DNA from: Lateolabrax maculatus
Taxonomy: Eukaryota; Chordata; Actinopteri; Acropomatiformes; Lateolabracidae
Length of the DNA: 64,000 nucleotides
Assembly (NCBI GenBank): GCA_031216445.1
Contig: CM062219.1
Location: forward strand, 9,337,501-9,401,500
Direction of reading: 5' to 3'
Below are positions 11,390-25,088 of this stretch, one piece after another. A program made the position numbers and the translations under genes. The notes below the pieces were generated by a model that worked only from the letters and a program-made list of their open reading frames with translations, did no database searches and was not told the origin of the DNA. How positions within the stretch are numbered: the first letter of the stretch is position 1; each line of letters starts with the position of its first letter.

Positions 11390-14300
11390 TTCTGACCTTC
11401 ACACTCACTTCACAGTGATTGGAAGCTGGGTTTGGACTTCCTTTTTATTCGTCACATAAAATTGTGTTGCATTTTATGTGAACACCCGATGGCAACACTA
11501 TGAATGTCCTCCAGGATGGACTGTTATCCCCATATTTAAACAATACCGTGTCTCCCACTTCTTTATGATAGCCTGCGTTTTACTCTGCCTTAGTGTGACC
11601 GCTTGGAACACTATAAAACACTTTTGATACCTGGCGAGACAAAACGTACAAAAGGAAAAAAAAAAATTTTGAAGAATAACCCATCCCTAAAAAAAGAGAG
11701 TTCTTACGAATGCTTTTTAATAAATTATTAATTGTCCTGAAAAAATCTTCAGGGGATCTTTAAACCCTAATCCTTTCTTTCAATTTCTCAGTCCAGACTC
11801 TCCAGGCTCAGTCCCACAACAGAACTAGCTGTCCTGGCATGTTGAGCCTGTAAGCTTCACCAGCCTTGCTCTGGCTCCTCAGCATAGCAAAGAAGACTAT
11901 ACTGGCAAACAGACATGGACAAAACACCTGTGTTCACCAAGGGGAGAACAGTCTGCTCTTTTCTTTTTTATATAGAAACTATGTGTTTATTACACTCCTA
12001 GGGTTGTATGAATCCAGCCTCAACCTATTCACCCTGAATATTGACAGCAGCCAGCAAACTCCCACTGGAGCAGTCCACAGGCAGCTCCTTAACTGGTTTC
12101 TGTTGGTATATTTTATAGACGACTCCATCAGGTCTGTAAACTAATGCAGTTCAACGCCACCTTAAGGATGTTGGGTGCAGGAATTGTCATGGTGAGTTTG
12201 TAATGAAGTAACAGCAGGGCCCGTGTGTAGTGCTGTTGTTTTACCAGTTTTAAAAAATGTGTTTCTTTTTATAACCAACAGCAGAGGTCACTGTTGGATA
12301 TCTTTCTGTTTTCTGTCACACAGCAGAGTACTACTGTATGAGGGACTTGTTGATGAAGTTATGTGAAAACCTAGTAACCTACATATTTTATGTATGTGTG
12401 TCCATCTTTTTAGTTTAAATAAAGGAATTGTACTATTCTCTATAGGTTGAGAAAAGGATCAACCTGTTTTCATACCTTTAAAAAGACACATTGACATATT
12501 TGTTCTGCAAAGTTGTAATTTGACATGTAAGTGAGATTGTGTCACAGTAGTGACTTACTGGTACGTCAAAAGTGTAGTAAGTTCAGAAAATTGCTGACAA
12601 TCAAATTCACTTCCTATCCCACTGAAGGACAATACCAAAAAAGTAAGAAAAAGCATGTTTTGCTCCTAGTACTGCAGTTAATTGATTGATCTCTGCCTAA
12701 TTTAACATTTCGCATCACGGTTGTAACTGTTTTTTTCTCTATGACGATGGTGCACGAGTTGTCAAAAGTCTTGATAAGATCACATAGATGGCAGGGGGAT
12801 CTTAATTTGTTTAGTATGATGATAATGTTTGGACTGACAGATGGTAATTTTGGTTTTATGTGTGTTTAATACCAGTGTTTCCCACGCTCCTCAGCCTAGT
12901 ATCGGGGTGACAGGAACACAGGAAAGCCCCTGTATTGAACTTGTACTATGTCATTACATGCACGCACATACACACACACACACATGTCAAACACACCCTC
13001 ACTGAAACAAACACAATCCCCCGGCGCCTCTTTCCTGAGTGACGCTGCCGAAGCGAAATAACAATGACAGGCAGCGGGGTGGAGATGTGTGTCCGTGTGT
13101 GTGTGTGTGTCCTCTCATGAAACACACACAGAATCCCCACCCTGGTGATCTCTAATTGTTTGGGTGAAGGGTGGAGGTCAGAAGTGGTCCAGAAGAGACC
13201 AGCGATGTCTATGGGGAGGGAGGAGCAGCTCAGGCAACTCTGGATCAGGGTGCTATATTTTTAATTCAGAAACATAATTCTTCACCGTGTCAACCTTAGC
13301 TGCAAACTGAATGTTTTTTTTAATATTCCTGTTGCTGCAATTAATACCCCTTCTCAGTATTTTACATTTCTGTTGAAAAAATACCAAATACATGTAGCTG
13401 GTCGCACTGGCCCCAGTCTAACTCAGCAGATATGCTTACAAGCCATGTATACTAATAATAACTTTGACAAAACCTTGTAAATTGTAAATATGTAAGAGCA
13501 AACTTGGCCATGTGGAAAATGTTCTTTTTCATAACATTTCCCAAAGGGTTGGAAAATTGGAGAAATATTCATGAACAACTTTTTTCCCACAACGAAGACT
13601 AACAAAATAAGCCTTCAAATAGTCAAACCTATTATTCACTCAAAACAGCATTCATTTGCACTAAGTAAATACCTTAATTTCCAATCAGTGATCTCAGCGC
13701 CACAGTTGTCCCCCCCTACAATTACACTGACTCTGAACACTACATGCATGCTGCCATTAAAGTAATTATTCTGGGAACAGACAATCCTCTCAACATAAGC
13801 CTTTTAACACCTGTTATCCTGTTAAATCAATCACATAATCCTGACACTACTACCTTACTGTTAAGTCCTATTTACTGTCACAGCTTTTGACACTCATGCA
13901 CAACACATTTTGGACGATATAGCACTTGTTTTCTTGTTTATATCCTGCTCAGCATAATAATCAACTGACCTGGCACCCAATACGACAGTCAGCTGCAGGA
14001 GAGAGTCACTTATTACTGTTTCTTACCAATTGCAGTAACTTTTCAGCATTATGGGTCTAAGTGTACCCCCTCTAGCTTGGCACTGTCCCAAGCATGCCTA
14101 CCAACTTCGCCCCTGTCTCGGCCCACCACTGTAAACACAGATATTCACAGTGAGCCCTATTTATTTGACTTGCCTGGGCTCTTTGCGGCCCTGATGGCCA
14201 GACTATTCTCTCCCTATAGCTAGAGGAGATGGTTGTTTACACCAAGGTGAAATGAGAAGACAAAGCAACAGGAACCTGGGTGGCCTTTCCCTAAATATCC

Positions 14301-14790
14301 TGTGGTTAAGCTATACTGAAAATATCACTGTAATCATAGAACTGTGTGTTTATTTCTAGTTGTGCAACTTGTGTGTTTAAATTTTACATTTCCACTTTTA
14401 TTCTGAGTTGAACTGTTAAAGGTCAAATACAGTTTTACATGGTAATGTACTGATACGATTGTTTGGATCTCTCTGTTTTGGTAAATGACAAACACACCAC
14501 ACTTACTGATGATTAAGACTCTATATAATCACTTCAACATCTCTGACATCTCAGAATTATGGCTCCTTTAATTGATGGTGACTAAGAATGAATTATCTTA
14601 AGAATTCAGCAGAATAATAATTGGTGGCCCTGATAAAATCTGTGACCTTTTTCTTACAGGATTGACTCAAGTGCTGTCATGTCTGCAAAGTTACAAAGCA
14701 AATGATGAAACCTACACTTGTCCTGCAAGTTTTACATGTACATATAGTTTGACAAAAAGACAGGTGACAGGAGTGTTAACGGTTACATAC

Positions 14791-14902
14791 CGTCCTGGAG
14801 CCTCAGCTGTCGGAGGTACAGGGGACTCTGGAGGACGTTACACCTGCCAGGCTCATCTTCTCTTGTCACCAGCATAAGGTCACTGTAGACAAACACTGTA
14901 AC
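14791..14902 (-). CDS. rgs3: RGS3 PH-like region, exon 2 (112 bp)
   Basis: The exon reads VTVFVYSDLMLVTREDEPGR followed by CNVLQSPLYLRQLRLQD and one base. It is a close match to RGS3 VTLFAYSDLLLFTKEDEPGR and NPLYLQSVKLQ. The alternating hydrophobic strands with a conserved TREDEPGR turn fit a PH-like sheet. The acceptor is CCTTGTAG and the donor GACG|GTATGT. A forward-strand reading of the same bases is only its shadow. Confidence 0.95.
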
Positions 14903-17900
14903 CTACAAGACCAGAGGAGCAGGAATGGAGAATGAAGATTTTAAAAAAAGAGGATCAGGGAGTTTAAAAAAGGATGAAGAGGAGGTAGGGGTTAATGTTT
15001 AAGGTAAGGTTTGAAGGGAGGCAAGAAGGGAGAGAGAAAAAGATTCTATTTGATACTGAACACATCAGTCTCACATTGTCTCACTTCACACTTTAAAGTT
15101 GTCACATCTCACAAACAAACAACTGCGATCCAGTGAGATGCACTAACACCAACCACTAACACTCAATAAGTCTCACCCTTACCTCATGTCCTAGTACAGG
15201 AAATGGAGTTCACACTTACATAATTATGGCCATACACATACATTTACCCATGTCTTGCTTTTTAGCCCGTTGAGCCGTCAGCCCTTGTGCTGGGTTTCGA
15301 TGCTTGTACTATTTTGCTTACTTGAAATTCTCTACATAAGTCATAAACATTAATATTCATGTATCACTGTAAATTTCAAATTACATCAGATTTCCTTGTC
15401 TGTAATATGTTCCACACTCAAGGAATTCAATGGCTCTTTAACAATATTACTGTGAAACTGCATATTCAGTACATTCTATTGTAATTCCTACATACAAAGC
15501 TGCTTTCACTTAATTATTACACACAAAACGTGTATATCTAGTAGCAATTGAAACTTACTTTGCTTCCAAGAAAGTCTGGCAATACTTTTTTGGCTTACAA
15601 TAAGTTATGTTACAGTAGTTGGCTGTTATATAATAAAACTTGAATTTTGATAATCTAATGTATGTCTGAATCTGTAGCCTTGGTAATACTGTTTTCCCCT
15701 ACACTTCCCTCAAACCCAAGTATCCCTGTCACCGATGACTATTTATTGCTCATGTGGATAAAAATGGTTTGACAAGACTAATTGCTGTCAATGTGTGCAG
15801 AAGAGGCTGTCCTGCAGCCTAAACCTAATTACAACTCATCACACAAACTTCAGATTGTTACTTTGGGGATTTGACCAAGAGTTTTGCAAAATCTCATGAT
15901 AGCACATTACTGCCATGCTTAAGTGTGAAAAGTCATGCCAGTGAAGCATTAAAATGAAAATTAATGAAGACAGGAACCGATAAAGAAGAATAAAGACAAA
16001 GAAGTAGATGATAAAAGAAGAAAAAAGCCTAAATCTATGAATTAAAGTTGCTTATGCTGGTTTGTGCTTTCATGCAACATAAAACACATTTGGTGCATTC
16101 ATATAGTTGGGCACTGTTTCAAGACAATGCTTTTGCTTTCGTGGCTTCCTCTGAAGGATGAGATAGCAGAGAAGATATTTCAGATGTAGCCAGTATGTGG
16201 TTAGAGCGTGTGTGTGTCTGTGTGGTTAGGTTTGAGTGGGTGGAAGAGGATGTAGGTAAGAGTATAGAACAAGGCCAGAGCAAATGAGAGGTAGCAGACA
16301 GTTTTCAAACAGAGAAACACACACATATACATGGTGTTTTAATTCCCATTTTGTTGAGACTGGTGATACACGTAGGTCACACAGGAACATAATTACATAT
16401 ATGTAATTTATGTTCATATTTTAAGTCGTTATTATAAATGTTATAGCAGGCTCATAAAGCACCAATGCATGCAAAATCAATAGCTATCTTTCAGGACACT
16501 TTTTATTCTCATGGTATATGATTTAAGCTGCTTAAAACTGTTAATACCACATGTCACTTTGGACTTGGCAATGTTGTACTTATTATTTGTGTTATTGTTA
16601 TTTGTGATACTAGAATGAAAGATGTACTTGTTTGTGTCAACAATAGAGTTTGTGTGTTTGCATCCTGGGTGGACTTACAAAAAACACCCACTGATCATTT
16701 AAACAGTCAAAGTGGCACAGTAGAGAGAAACTCCCTCCTGACCAACACTGGCTGTTAAATATTTGTTTTATGACTGACCTCAGAGAGAAGCCACAATTAC
16801 CTTCCATGCCAGCAGTCACTCCACTTCACTTCACCGCACAGCAAAGATTATCTGACAAGGCAAATTAAAGAGCTGCGGCAGGAGTTTAATTCAATAAATA
16901 TCTTATTGATATCTTTCCTCCTTCTTTATCTCATCTTTCCAAATTCAGACAGGATTTCCTCATTAGAAACACTGATTCCCAAAACCTCAAATTTCAGAAA
17001 CATTTCCAGAGTTAAAATTTTTAAAGTTTTTTGCAGGCTGTTGCATCTGTGATGTTGATTGTAATTAATTCTTCTGTCAAAACATAAAAACTTGACCTGC
17101 ATCAAAGGTTTCTCTTTAGAAAAAATGTACCTGCACGATATCATTAACTTAAGTTATTATATGTAAGATTACATCGTTTTCTTCATGTTAAACACTACCA
17201 GCACATAAAACATTACCATTTATTTTAATGCCATGACAGTATACAGAGTATTTCTGACATATACAACATTAAAGTGCTTGTTACAGAATATAAATCTATA
17301 TTTCTGAAACTTCTGAAAGAATGAATACTTTTTAAAATAATTATATATTTTACTTCATCAATATACCGTATAAGATACCTTCATAATGCAGATTTTTATT
17401 GTACGGTGAGCTTAACGTATTGAGAATGGATCATTAATATATACTGAAGGGCCTACAGGTTCTTTTGATACATAAAACTGAATTTCTCTGTCAGTCAGAT
17501 CTTTGGCACTCTCCTTCTTCATCAATTATTCATTTTCTTTGACTAGTGTGGACCTGATATTTCAGAGTACTTACAAATTCTCGCTCTGTACTTGTCCCCC
17601 CTTTCTATAAGCATGCATAACTCTAAAAACACACATACGTTTTGATTTAAGATGTGCACTGGGGCAATGAACCATCACTTCCAGGTTGGCCAAATAAAGA
17701 AACCACATAACTAGTTGTGACTAACAAACAAAACAAAATGTTTGCCACTAGTCTAGTGTACAAGGAGAGGAGAGGGCCTCGATCTTTCTGCATCAATCCA
17801 ATTATAAAACTCTTGGAATGCGCAAAGAGAAGTCCTCTTTCCTAAATTTGCTCTTTGTTCGGATCAACAAGATCCAATCCTGCGTCTTCTAAGTACCATT

Positions 17901-18172
17901 TTGGTGCTTTTGAGTTTACTTTAGATTAGTTTTAGATCATATTCTGCATAAAGTTTTGATTGTTCCTTGGTCAAAAACAAGCAAAATTCCTGTGCAGAAT
18001 AGTAAACTAAAGAGCTAGACAGAGCTTTTTACACAAAGCATACACGCAGCAAACATACACACAGAAATGTTTAATATGTACTCAAAGTACTTTGCATGCA
18101 TACCCTCAGATCACATGCATAGTCAAAGATGTGAACACGTATTGACATCATTAACGCACTAATGCCACTTAC
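14903..18172. other. rgs3 intron
   Basis: Intron between PH-like exons 1 and 2 with GTAAGT donor and TAG acceptor. I see no repeats or genes in it. Confidence 0.85.
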
Positions 18173-18250
18173 CTTTAGAGAGTGGTGCTTGCTCTCATGT
18201 AGTATCATCTCCTCAGATATGATGAGAGCTCGGCTGCACAGGTCAAGTGG
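18173..18250 (-). CDS. rgs3: RGS3 PH-like region, exon 1 (78 bp)
   Basis: Twenty-six whole codons give PLDLCSRALIISEEMILHES then KHHSLK. It aligns with RGS3 PLDLCNPARTLLLSEELLLYEG, a stretch that reads like the first strands of a PH-like fold. The acceptor is GTTGTTCAG and the donor AAAG|GTAAGT, phase 0 at both ends. The exon could therefore be skipped without a frameshift, though nothing in the window shows that it is. Confidence 0.95.
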
Positions 18251-19299
18251 CTGAACAACAAAATATTAGACGGACAGATTAGGACACAAGGTTTTTAGTC
18301 ATAATTTTGAGGCTCATTTACTGATAATTTATATCTTTAATCAGATATTTATCAATGACCACAAGCACATATTACTCATATTATACTTAGATAATTGTCA
18401 AACTCATGAACATATGTTACGTATTTCTCAAGATAAAAATAATAAATAAAATAAAACATGAGGTTGCAGTACCAGATCCATTTTGGCGCCACAAATCCAA
18501 ACAATCTGTTAAACAGCTAACAACAAGCCTTCTTTACTGTGGGAAACACAACTGAAAGTGATTCTATGAAGACAGAAAGTGAGCCTCAACTGTGAGGCGC
18601 TAGCTGTTGTCTGTGCATGACAAGACGCTGACACTTAAAATGAACTAGTATGGCAACGTGGGAGGAGAGAACTTCCTCTGAAGTCAAGGGTGGGACAGAT
18701 GGCCAATTTAATATGTGAATATGTGTAACATTTGCACACAGTGTGAAGTAGGGTCAGGGCTGCACGTTTATATATTAACTAACAGGAAGAACCACCACAG
18801 TCCCTGCATTTTTAAAGCGAAATGGCTGAAAGGCCACAAGATACCACAGTATTTTAAATGTTGCAGTAGGTGCAATAAGTACAAAGTACACAGTATCACA
18901 ACTATCTTATCTCACAATGGCCTTTTAGGTTATTTAATCAAATTTTATACAAGATATTCATTTTAACATACTGTATGTACAAACTGGTATAGAGAAATGA
19001 GAGCACTTATTTTGCAATGACACATGACTTAACATAACTAGCTTCTGCTTCCTAATTTGGACTATTCCCCCTTTAAAAAAAAAAATACAGTCATTATCAT
19101 ACTATGAAAAATATATATGTAATAACTTTTTTCTGCACACAGCTAAACTTAGCTACAGGTTGGATTGATCATACAGATAATCAATAAAAACCCAAATAAG
19201 CTCTTTAATTTGAGCAATACAGTTCAATATGTTTTCTTGTACTGTTGTTGTTTTACAATCTACATGTTGTAATACTGTCACCATAATTAGTATATACTG

Positions 19300-19565
19300 T
19301 AATCTTGTTGGTCTGTTCTGTATACACGACATCTATTGTATGTCTGACCGTCCAGGAGAGGGATTCCTCCTCTGCTGCTCTTCTTGAGGTTTCCTTCATT
19401 TATTTCCCTGTTAAAGGGGTTTTTTGTGGGAGGGAGTTTTTCCTTATCCAAATCAAGGGTCTAAGGACAGAGGGTGTCATATGCTGTACAGATTATAAAG
19501 CCCCCCTGGGGCAGAATGTGATTTGTAATTTTGGGCTATATAAATAAAACTGACTTGACTTGACT
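19300..19565 (+). mobile_element. Retroelement 3' tail ending in TTGACTTGACT
   Basis: The stretch includes GTCTGACCGTCCAGGAGAGG, GGGAGTTTTTCCTTATCC, GTCTAAGGACAGAGGGTGTC and GGGCTATATAAATAAAACTG, then the short tandem TTGACTTGACT. This is a common teleost sequence whose repeated end is typical of LINE or LINE-dependent SINE 3' ends. The reading frame inside is not a gene. Confidence 0.75.
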
Positions 19566-19977
19566 TTCTAAGATATACGTCAAGAAAATAAACATCCTGG
19601 TTGCTCGGTTTGTAACACTGACCTCCTACCGTAGGCTCACTTCAACACCCACATAGTTTTCTGTCTCTCTTCACAGACAGACAGACAGACTGTCAAATGC
19701 TATAGCCTAAAGGCAGAAATTCTAAAAACAAAATCTGCATATGCAAAGTGTTATGTATGAAAATAGAGCCTTAATGACCTGCAAAATACATTGCTCAGAT
19801 AGAAAGGTCAAAGTATTTAAAAACTGCAAACCTCAAATGTCTGTTTCCTTTTGACCTAAATGTGCTGGGGAAATCTAAAATGATACCATCTTTTGAACAA
19901 TTCAATATGGATTTCCCTATTTGACCACTTGAAGGTAAAATATGTAACATTTCAGCATAAAAGTCAGCAAAAAAAAA

Positions 19978-20045
19978 TAGGGCTGGGTATCGGTACTCAA
20001 TACCATTACACTAATAGCCAATACAAATTATTGGCTGAAATAACC
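19978..20045 (+). repeat. GGGCTGGGTATCGGTACT-type repeat fragment
   Basis: The motif GGGCTGGGTATCGGTACTCA begins a common teleost repeat; a related, more diverged fragment is at about 50885. Confidence 0.55.
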
Positions 20046-20354
20046 CAGTACCAAGTAGTATGAAAACTTCATCAGTCAAATAATACTTGCATTTGATCCT
20101 TGTTGTATCCAGATCTAGAAAAAAAATACTATTTGTATTATGCTCGCAGCCAATCACTGCATGAGTTCTTGGATTTAATGCAATGTGTGACAAACCATAG
20201 ATCCACCATGTTGATGTGGTGAACTGCAGTGTATTTGACAAGTCAAACTGCCACCAAAACTTTGGAAAGTATGGCCATACTAATGCACACGCTAACATTA
20301 TAACGTTACAACAACATTCAAACTCTCTCTATATTCTAGCATGGTTGTTTGAAA

Positions 20355-20885
20355 CACAGATAACAGCACTGGGCTAACCACAAGCTGCAACCTCCGGAGC
20401 TGAAAAATGCCAATGCAGAAGTTCCAAAACCTGCAGTTCCTCGAATTGCTACTTGAGTCTTGCTCCAAAAGTGAGTCAATCTCCATAGACCCCCATGTTA
20501 AAATGCCCAACTTTACAGCAGAAATAAACATGTTTACAGCCTTTATAACTAATTTTACCTTTAATGATAACTGTTCAGGGTGTGAATTTGTATATAACAA
20601 AAAAAAATAAATGTAAATTACATTATGGCTTAAATGTATGCATAGTAAGGCACTGACTTGAATGGCCAGCAGGGGGTGACGCTAAAACCACAATGGCGAA
20701 AATGCCAAACTCGAGGCTTCGAAACAGTAATATACAAACCAATTGTCAAGGCATGGATACATCCATTTCTTAGATACAGTCTATGGCTACCCCACAGTCG
20801 AATTCGTAACATATTATTATTCCTGCCTGAGTCACATCAGATAGATTTTCACTGGCAGTGGTGCAAACAACAACTCCCATGATCC
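20355..20885 (+). repeat. Dispersed teleost repeat(s) of unknown class
   Basis: Phrases such as GTGAGTCAATCTCCATAGAC, CATGTTAAAATGCCCAACTT, GGCCAGCAGGGGGTGAC and ACAGTCTATGGCTACC are ones I associate with high-copy teleost repeats. This explains the cluster of small overlapping frames on both strands. Boundaries are approximate and it may be two neighbouring elements. Confidence 0.65.
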
Positions 20886-21342
20886 CATGCTACTTCATGA
20901 GGTCATCAAACTAGGTCTTATGTTATTGTTTTGACAGAGAAACCCTTAGCAGCAGAAATTACATGCTGTGCATTAAAGAATGGTTTTCAGAGCATCATTG
21001 TGAGCCAATGGTCTTACCATACCACATAACCGCTACAGTACATCTGCAGTTTAAGTCTGGCCAGGCCTTTGCATATCATCCCTTTCTCGCTCTCTACATA
21101 TCCATTTTAATCTGAACAAAAACCCAAGAGTAAAAAAATGTATTTGCATGAATTTCAGTATGGAGGCTTAGAACAAGATATCAACATGAGTGGGATGAAA
21201 ATACTGTAGTGCACTAGGTTTCCCCTAAAGTGTGAACAACAAATCACAAAAATATTGTGCAAATCAAGAATTGACAGTAAAACCAACAATCACAATTACA
21301 AAAGCACAAACAATATGCATATATTCACACAAATTGGCTTAC

Positions 21343-21680
21343 CTGAACAAATATGGGGAAGATAAGGATCTTGGGTGCCACTTTGACATATCCATAGTTT
21401 GCATGTGGAGTGTGTGAGCGCACAATGGTGCAGTTCTGGTAATTGGCAAAGTTGGCATTCTGCTGTTGGTAGTTGGGTACACCGGCATTAGTGGAGGTGG
21501 ACGACGTCTTTGTTGTCTTGGAGTTGTTAGACCGGCGCAGGAAGCCAGTACGGCTGGAGAGACCCCCGCCGCCTCCACCAGCACCAGCACCAGCGCCACT
21601 CATACCTCCAGAAAAAGCACCCCCACCACCGCCCTGGGGTTGCGGACCAGAGGCCTGCCGTGTGGGGTATAACCTGGCAG
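21343..21680 (-). CDS. rgs3: RGS3 linker exon with Gly-rich insertion (338 bp)
   Basis: The exon begins ARLYPTRQASGPQPQGGGGG, passes through a glycine/alanine/serine tract (AFSGGMSGAGAGAGGGGGG) and a Ser/Thr/Asn/Gln-rich part. It ends in the conserved RGS3 block NFANYQNCTIVRSHTPHANY followed by GYVKVAPKILIFPIFVQ. The acceptor is TTCCACAG|CT and the donor TTCAG|GTAAGC, with phases matching both neighbours. The Gly-rich part has no counterpart I recall in mammalian RGS3 and looks like a simple-sequence expansion. The C-terminal block is the entry to the PH-like region. Confidence 0.94.
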
Positions 21681-23017
21681 CTGTGGAACAAGAAGGGGAA
21701 GGTGGAGCAGGTGAGGGTAAATATGTAGGTTACATATCATTTCTGGAGCCATTTATGATGTTTCAACAATCATGGTGAGTTGTAGTAATCACTTAATAAG
21801 CTCACGGAGATCTTGAACAGTTTGACATTTTGGAAAACAAGCTTATTTGCTCACTCATTTTCTTACATTAGAAGATTAATATCACTCTCAAATCTGTGTG
21901 CTCATACGAAGACAGAGCCAGGAGATGTTTAGCTTAGCTTAGCATAAAGACTGCAAACAGGGGGAAACAGCTAGCGTGGCTCTGTCGAAATAACAGCTCA
22001 CTGATTCACGTTATTTACTCATTGAATTAACTCATTTGTTTAATCCTAATAAGCTGATCAGCTGCTGGCTGTACATTTAGCTCGCAGATATGACAGCGCT
22101 ATCGAGATTCTCATCTAACGCTCGGCAAAAAAGGCGAAATAAGCGGATTTCCTAAAATGTCAAACGACTTCCATAGGCTTGGCATAATGGAGGTCTATCT
22201 ACACAAGATTAGCTGTATAGTCATCAAATTTGCGGCTAATCAACTAACCAAAGCTGCTACATATGTGTCCTCAATTTGAGTGCAGGTAAAATGAAATTGA
22301 TTGAGCAAATCTCTGGTGGTCCTGATCTAAACAGTTTGTCGATTCTTATTGTTTATTGTGTTGACTGCGTGGAGACTATTGCTTTGATTGAAGCTGGTCC
22401 ACTGCTGGCTCACCATTAAAAAGCCAGAGACCTCACCGAAGGGTAGCTCCACCTGCTTTTAAGCTACAGGTGTTGCTAAAAGAGTGTTTTCAGGGTCAGT
22501 CTGTCACCCAAGTAGAGTCCTTTGTTCTGATTGTGTTCCCTTATAATGCTCCACAGTGTGGGATAAGACAGAGGATACATATTTGATATTTTAAGCTGTT
22601 ATATTGGCCAGGTTCCAGTAAAAACAAACAAAAAAAAAAACGGTGAGCGTAAAACTAGTGATCATTTTTAAAGTTCACTAATAAAGCTTAAAAGTTTGAA
22701 GTAAGTAATTTAGAAGAACAGGATTTAAAGTTTGAACCTATAAAGAACTTTGCATTCACTGCATAAGTAAGGTCAGTTTAATTTAAGACTATTTCAGGGT
22801 GCCAAGTGTTAAATGAATCTAATCATACTCATTAAAATAACAATAACCTGAAATGTGAAGTCAAACATTAAATTAACATTGGGCTACATCCAAAATAATA
22901 AAAGGCACCAACGCCAACTCAAACAAAGGCTTTCAGCCAAGATACCCAACAGAGTTCACTGTAGCCTTTAACAAAACGTTGTATGAGTATGAACATAAAA
23001 TCCTCTACATGTCTTAC
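21681..23017. other. rgs3 intron
   Basis: Intron between the mini-exon and the Gly-rich exon. About 21814-21997 is a copy of the inverted-repeat element family also seen at 61551-61858. The rest shows nothing. Confidence 0.8.
21814..21997 (+). repeat. Partial copy of the same MITE-like family
   Basis: Starts with AACAGTTTGACATTTTGG and contains TTTAGCTTAGCTTAGCATAA, AGACTGCAAACAGGGG and AACAGCTAGCGTGGCTCTGT, the hallmark phrases of the family. Only the first half of the element is present. Confidence 0.8.
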
Positions 23018-23057
23018 CTAATGTTCCCTGGTTGTCTTGGTAAACAGGCCTCAAGAT
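23018..23057 (-). CDS. rgs3: RGS3 short linker exon (40 bp)
   Basis: This mini-exon reads ILRPVYQDNQGTL plus one base. In mammalian RGS3 the phrase NPGSQ is followed by LLRPVYQED, so both order and phase fit. The acceptor is TTTTTTCAG|AT and the donor TTAG|GTAAGA. It is too short to appear as an open reading frame of note. Forty bases is not a multiple of three, so skipping it alone would shift the frame. Confidence 0.92.
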
Positions 23058-24087
23058 CTGAAAAAAGAATAATATTTAATGACATTAATATTGAATAGGC
23101 GTGTTTCAGCACAATGAAAACTGACATCTAGGATGGAATAAAACCATAAGAAATTAAAACAATGACATAAGATAGAATATGTTGTTGTTTTATTACTTAA
23201 TTGATACTATATTGATAGTTGCAATGCAATTCTGAGCTTAACTTTCTATGATGTGATATTGATCATCAAAATATCTGGAGAGGAAAGGGCTGACATGAGA
23301 CATAGTGTATATCCTTTTTATAACAAAGGAGAATTTACTGCATGCTGCTCAATCACAATGTTTGTTTCCAAACACTTTCGTCTTTCTTTTTTTTTCTTTT
23401 CTCTTTTGCATGACATTGAATTTAAAGTCTAGGACTCAGCCGAGCCCACTTGAATGGCTCTGGACTCAGTGAGGCAGTGATGGTTTCCACATGTCACAAC
23501 AAATTACAGTCAACTAAGGGAGTAAAGACAGAAAGCTGCCACCACATCACATGTTGTTTGGATTAATACGGTAGGTGAACTAGGGGTTGGAAAGTCAAAT
23601 TGGAAAGAAATATCGTTTGCATGCTTTTCTTCCAGCTTATCATGATAAATATTTTCTGTAGTGTGGGCTTTCAAAGCTCTTTGTTTGTGAACTAGAGTAT
23701 TGTGTCGGTGTGATATGTCACCAACATGACCCATTTCCACAGGGCCTTGGGTATATTTAGCCAGTGATGGCCACCACAAAAGCTCACCAAATCCCTGCCT
23801 TCTTTTTTGTTTGAGATAAAAATGCAGGCGGTTTGAAGGAGAATGTTTGTTCACTATGATGACATGTTCTTCTAATATATTTCCAGATGCTTACCAGAAC
23901 CCTTTCTATATTTATTCTGTGATTTATCAGAATCTATTTCTGTTCTTCCTTCTAAAATCTATCTCATCGCATGTTTGGGACTGCTCACTACGCACTGTTT
24001 TTTTGCATTGAAATCCAATGTCCCTTAAGGCAGAAGCATTCACAGATGAAGATTGACACTATGTGAGGCACACATAAACACACATAC

Positions 24088-24090
<3 letters not shown>

Positions 24091-24135
<45 letters not shown>
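24091..24135 (+). repeat. (AC)n microsatellite
   Basis: About 22 AC units. Confidence 0.98.
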
Positions 24136-24136
<1 letters not shown>

Positions 24137-25088
24137 CTGCAAGTTATAGACAGACTTAGTAGCAATCAGACAGAGTAAGACGTAAGGAAATAAGACATTT
24201 TAACTCTCAACTCTACATATCATCAGCAGACGGTCAGCAAAAGGATTTTGTTAGAAATGTTTTGGAAGTCTTGAGAAACTAATTAGACACTTTAGGCTGA
24301 ACTTTGATTGCAATCAATCGCTGCAGGGAGTGTCCCAAACACATCTTAAATCTTTTGGTTCAACATGTTTGCCTGAGGTGGTTAATGGGTTAGTATTGTA
24401 TTGTTACAGTTGTGTTAGCTGAGGAATTCAGTTCAGTCTTTTTGATTTAATGAGTTTGCTTTATTTATTTTTTATGTTCAAAGCTTTTACCTCATATACA
24501 TGTCGTCACTGGATGAAAAAATAAGTACATGCTGTATAAATGTCATATAAATGTCATACTGTGCATGTACATGCATGTTATACTGAAACTGCATATTGTG
24601 CAATGAACCAGTCTTGGAATATGTGAATTTTCATAAAGTACGCATTAAAGTACTATTTATGTTAAAGTCTGTCCCTACCTAAATGCCAGGACTATTTTTT
24701 TTTTAAATACTAATGTATAATCCATGGCACACAGATGAATCATGTTTCTTCTATATGATATCTGTAAGATAAATTATGTCAGATACATTCGTACTATGAA
24801 CTGAGCGTTGGTGGTAGAATGTAATGAAAGGAATATTGCCAAAGCTTCACATAGTAAAGGCATACTATATATTATTAACAGCTACATATTATGTGTTATT
24901 GTCTCCTTTTGCTATTACTCCATTTGTACATTACACTGAACTGTACAGTATGTAGTTTGTGCAGTGTGTTCAAAAAATGTCTTAAAGCACAAATCAGTGA
25001 GATGGCAGTAACCCAGCTGGCCCAGACATACTGTATATACAGTCCTTCTATCTATCAGCACCGGGGATGTAAGGTAAGGAGACATATC

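Larger units (their letters stand above)
10583..14790. other. rgs3 intron
   Basis: Intron between PH-like exons 2 and 3, with GT at its 5' end (14790 side) and AG at 10583. It contains an (AT)n tract at 10897-10939 and a (CA)n tract at 11349-11388. Nothing else was recognised. Confidence 0.8.
18251..21342. other. rgs3 intron rich in dispersed repeats
   Basis: Intron with GTAAGC donor and CAG acceptor. It carries a retroelement tail (19300-19565), a GGGTATCGGTACT-type fragment (about 19978-20045) and a longer repeat (about 20355-20885). These explain the small overlapping reading frames in this stretch. Confidence 0.8.

Noticed and set aside
14662..14877. Forward frame over the PH-like exon
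   Set aside because: It is the antisense shadow of the RGS3 exon at 14791-14902.
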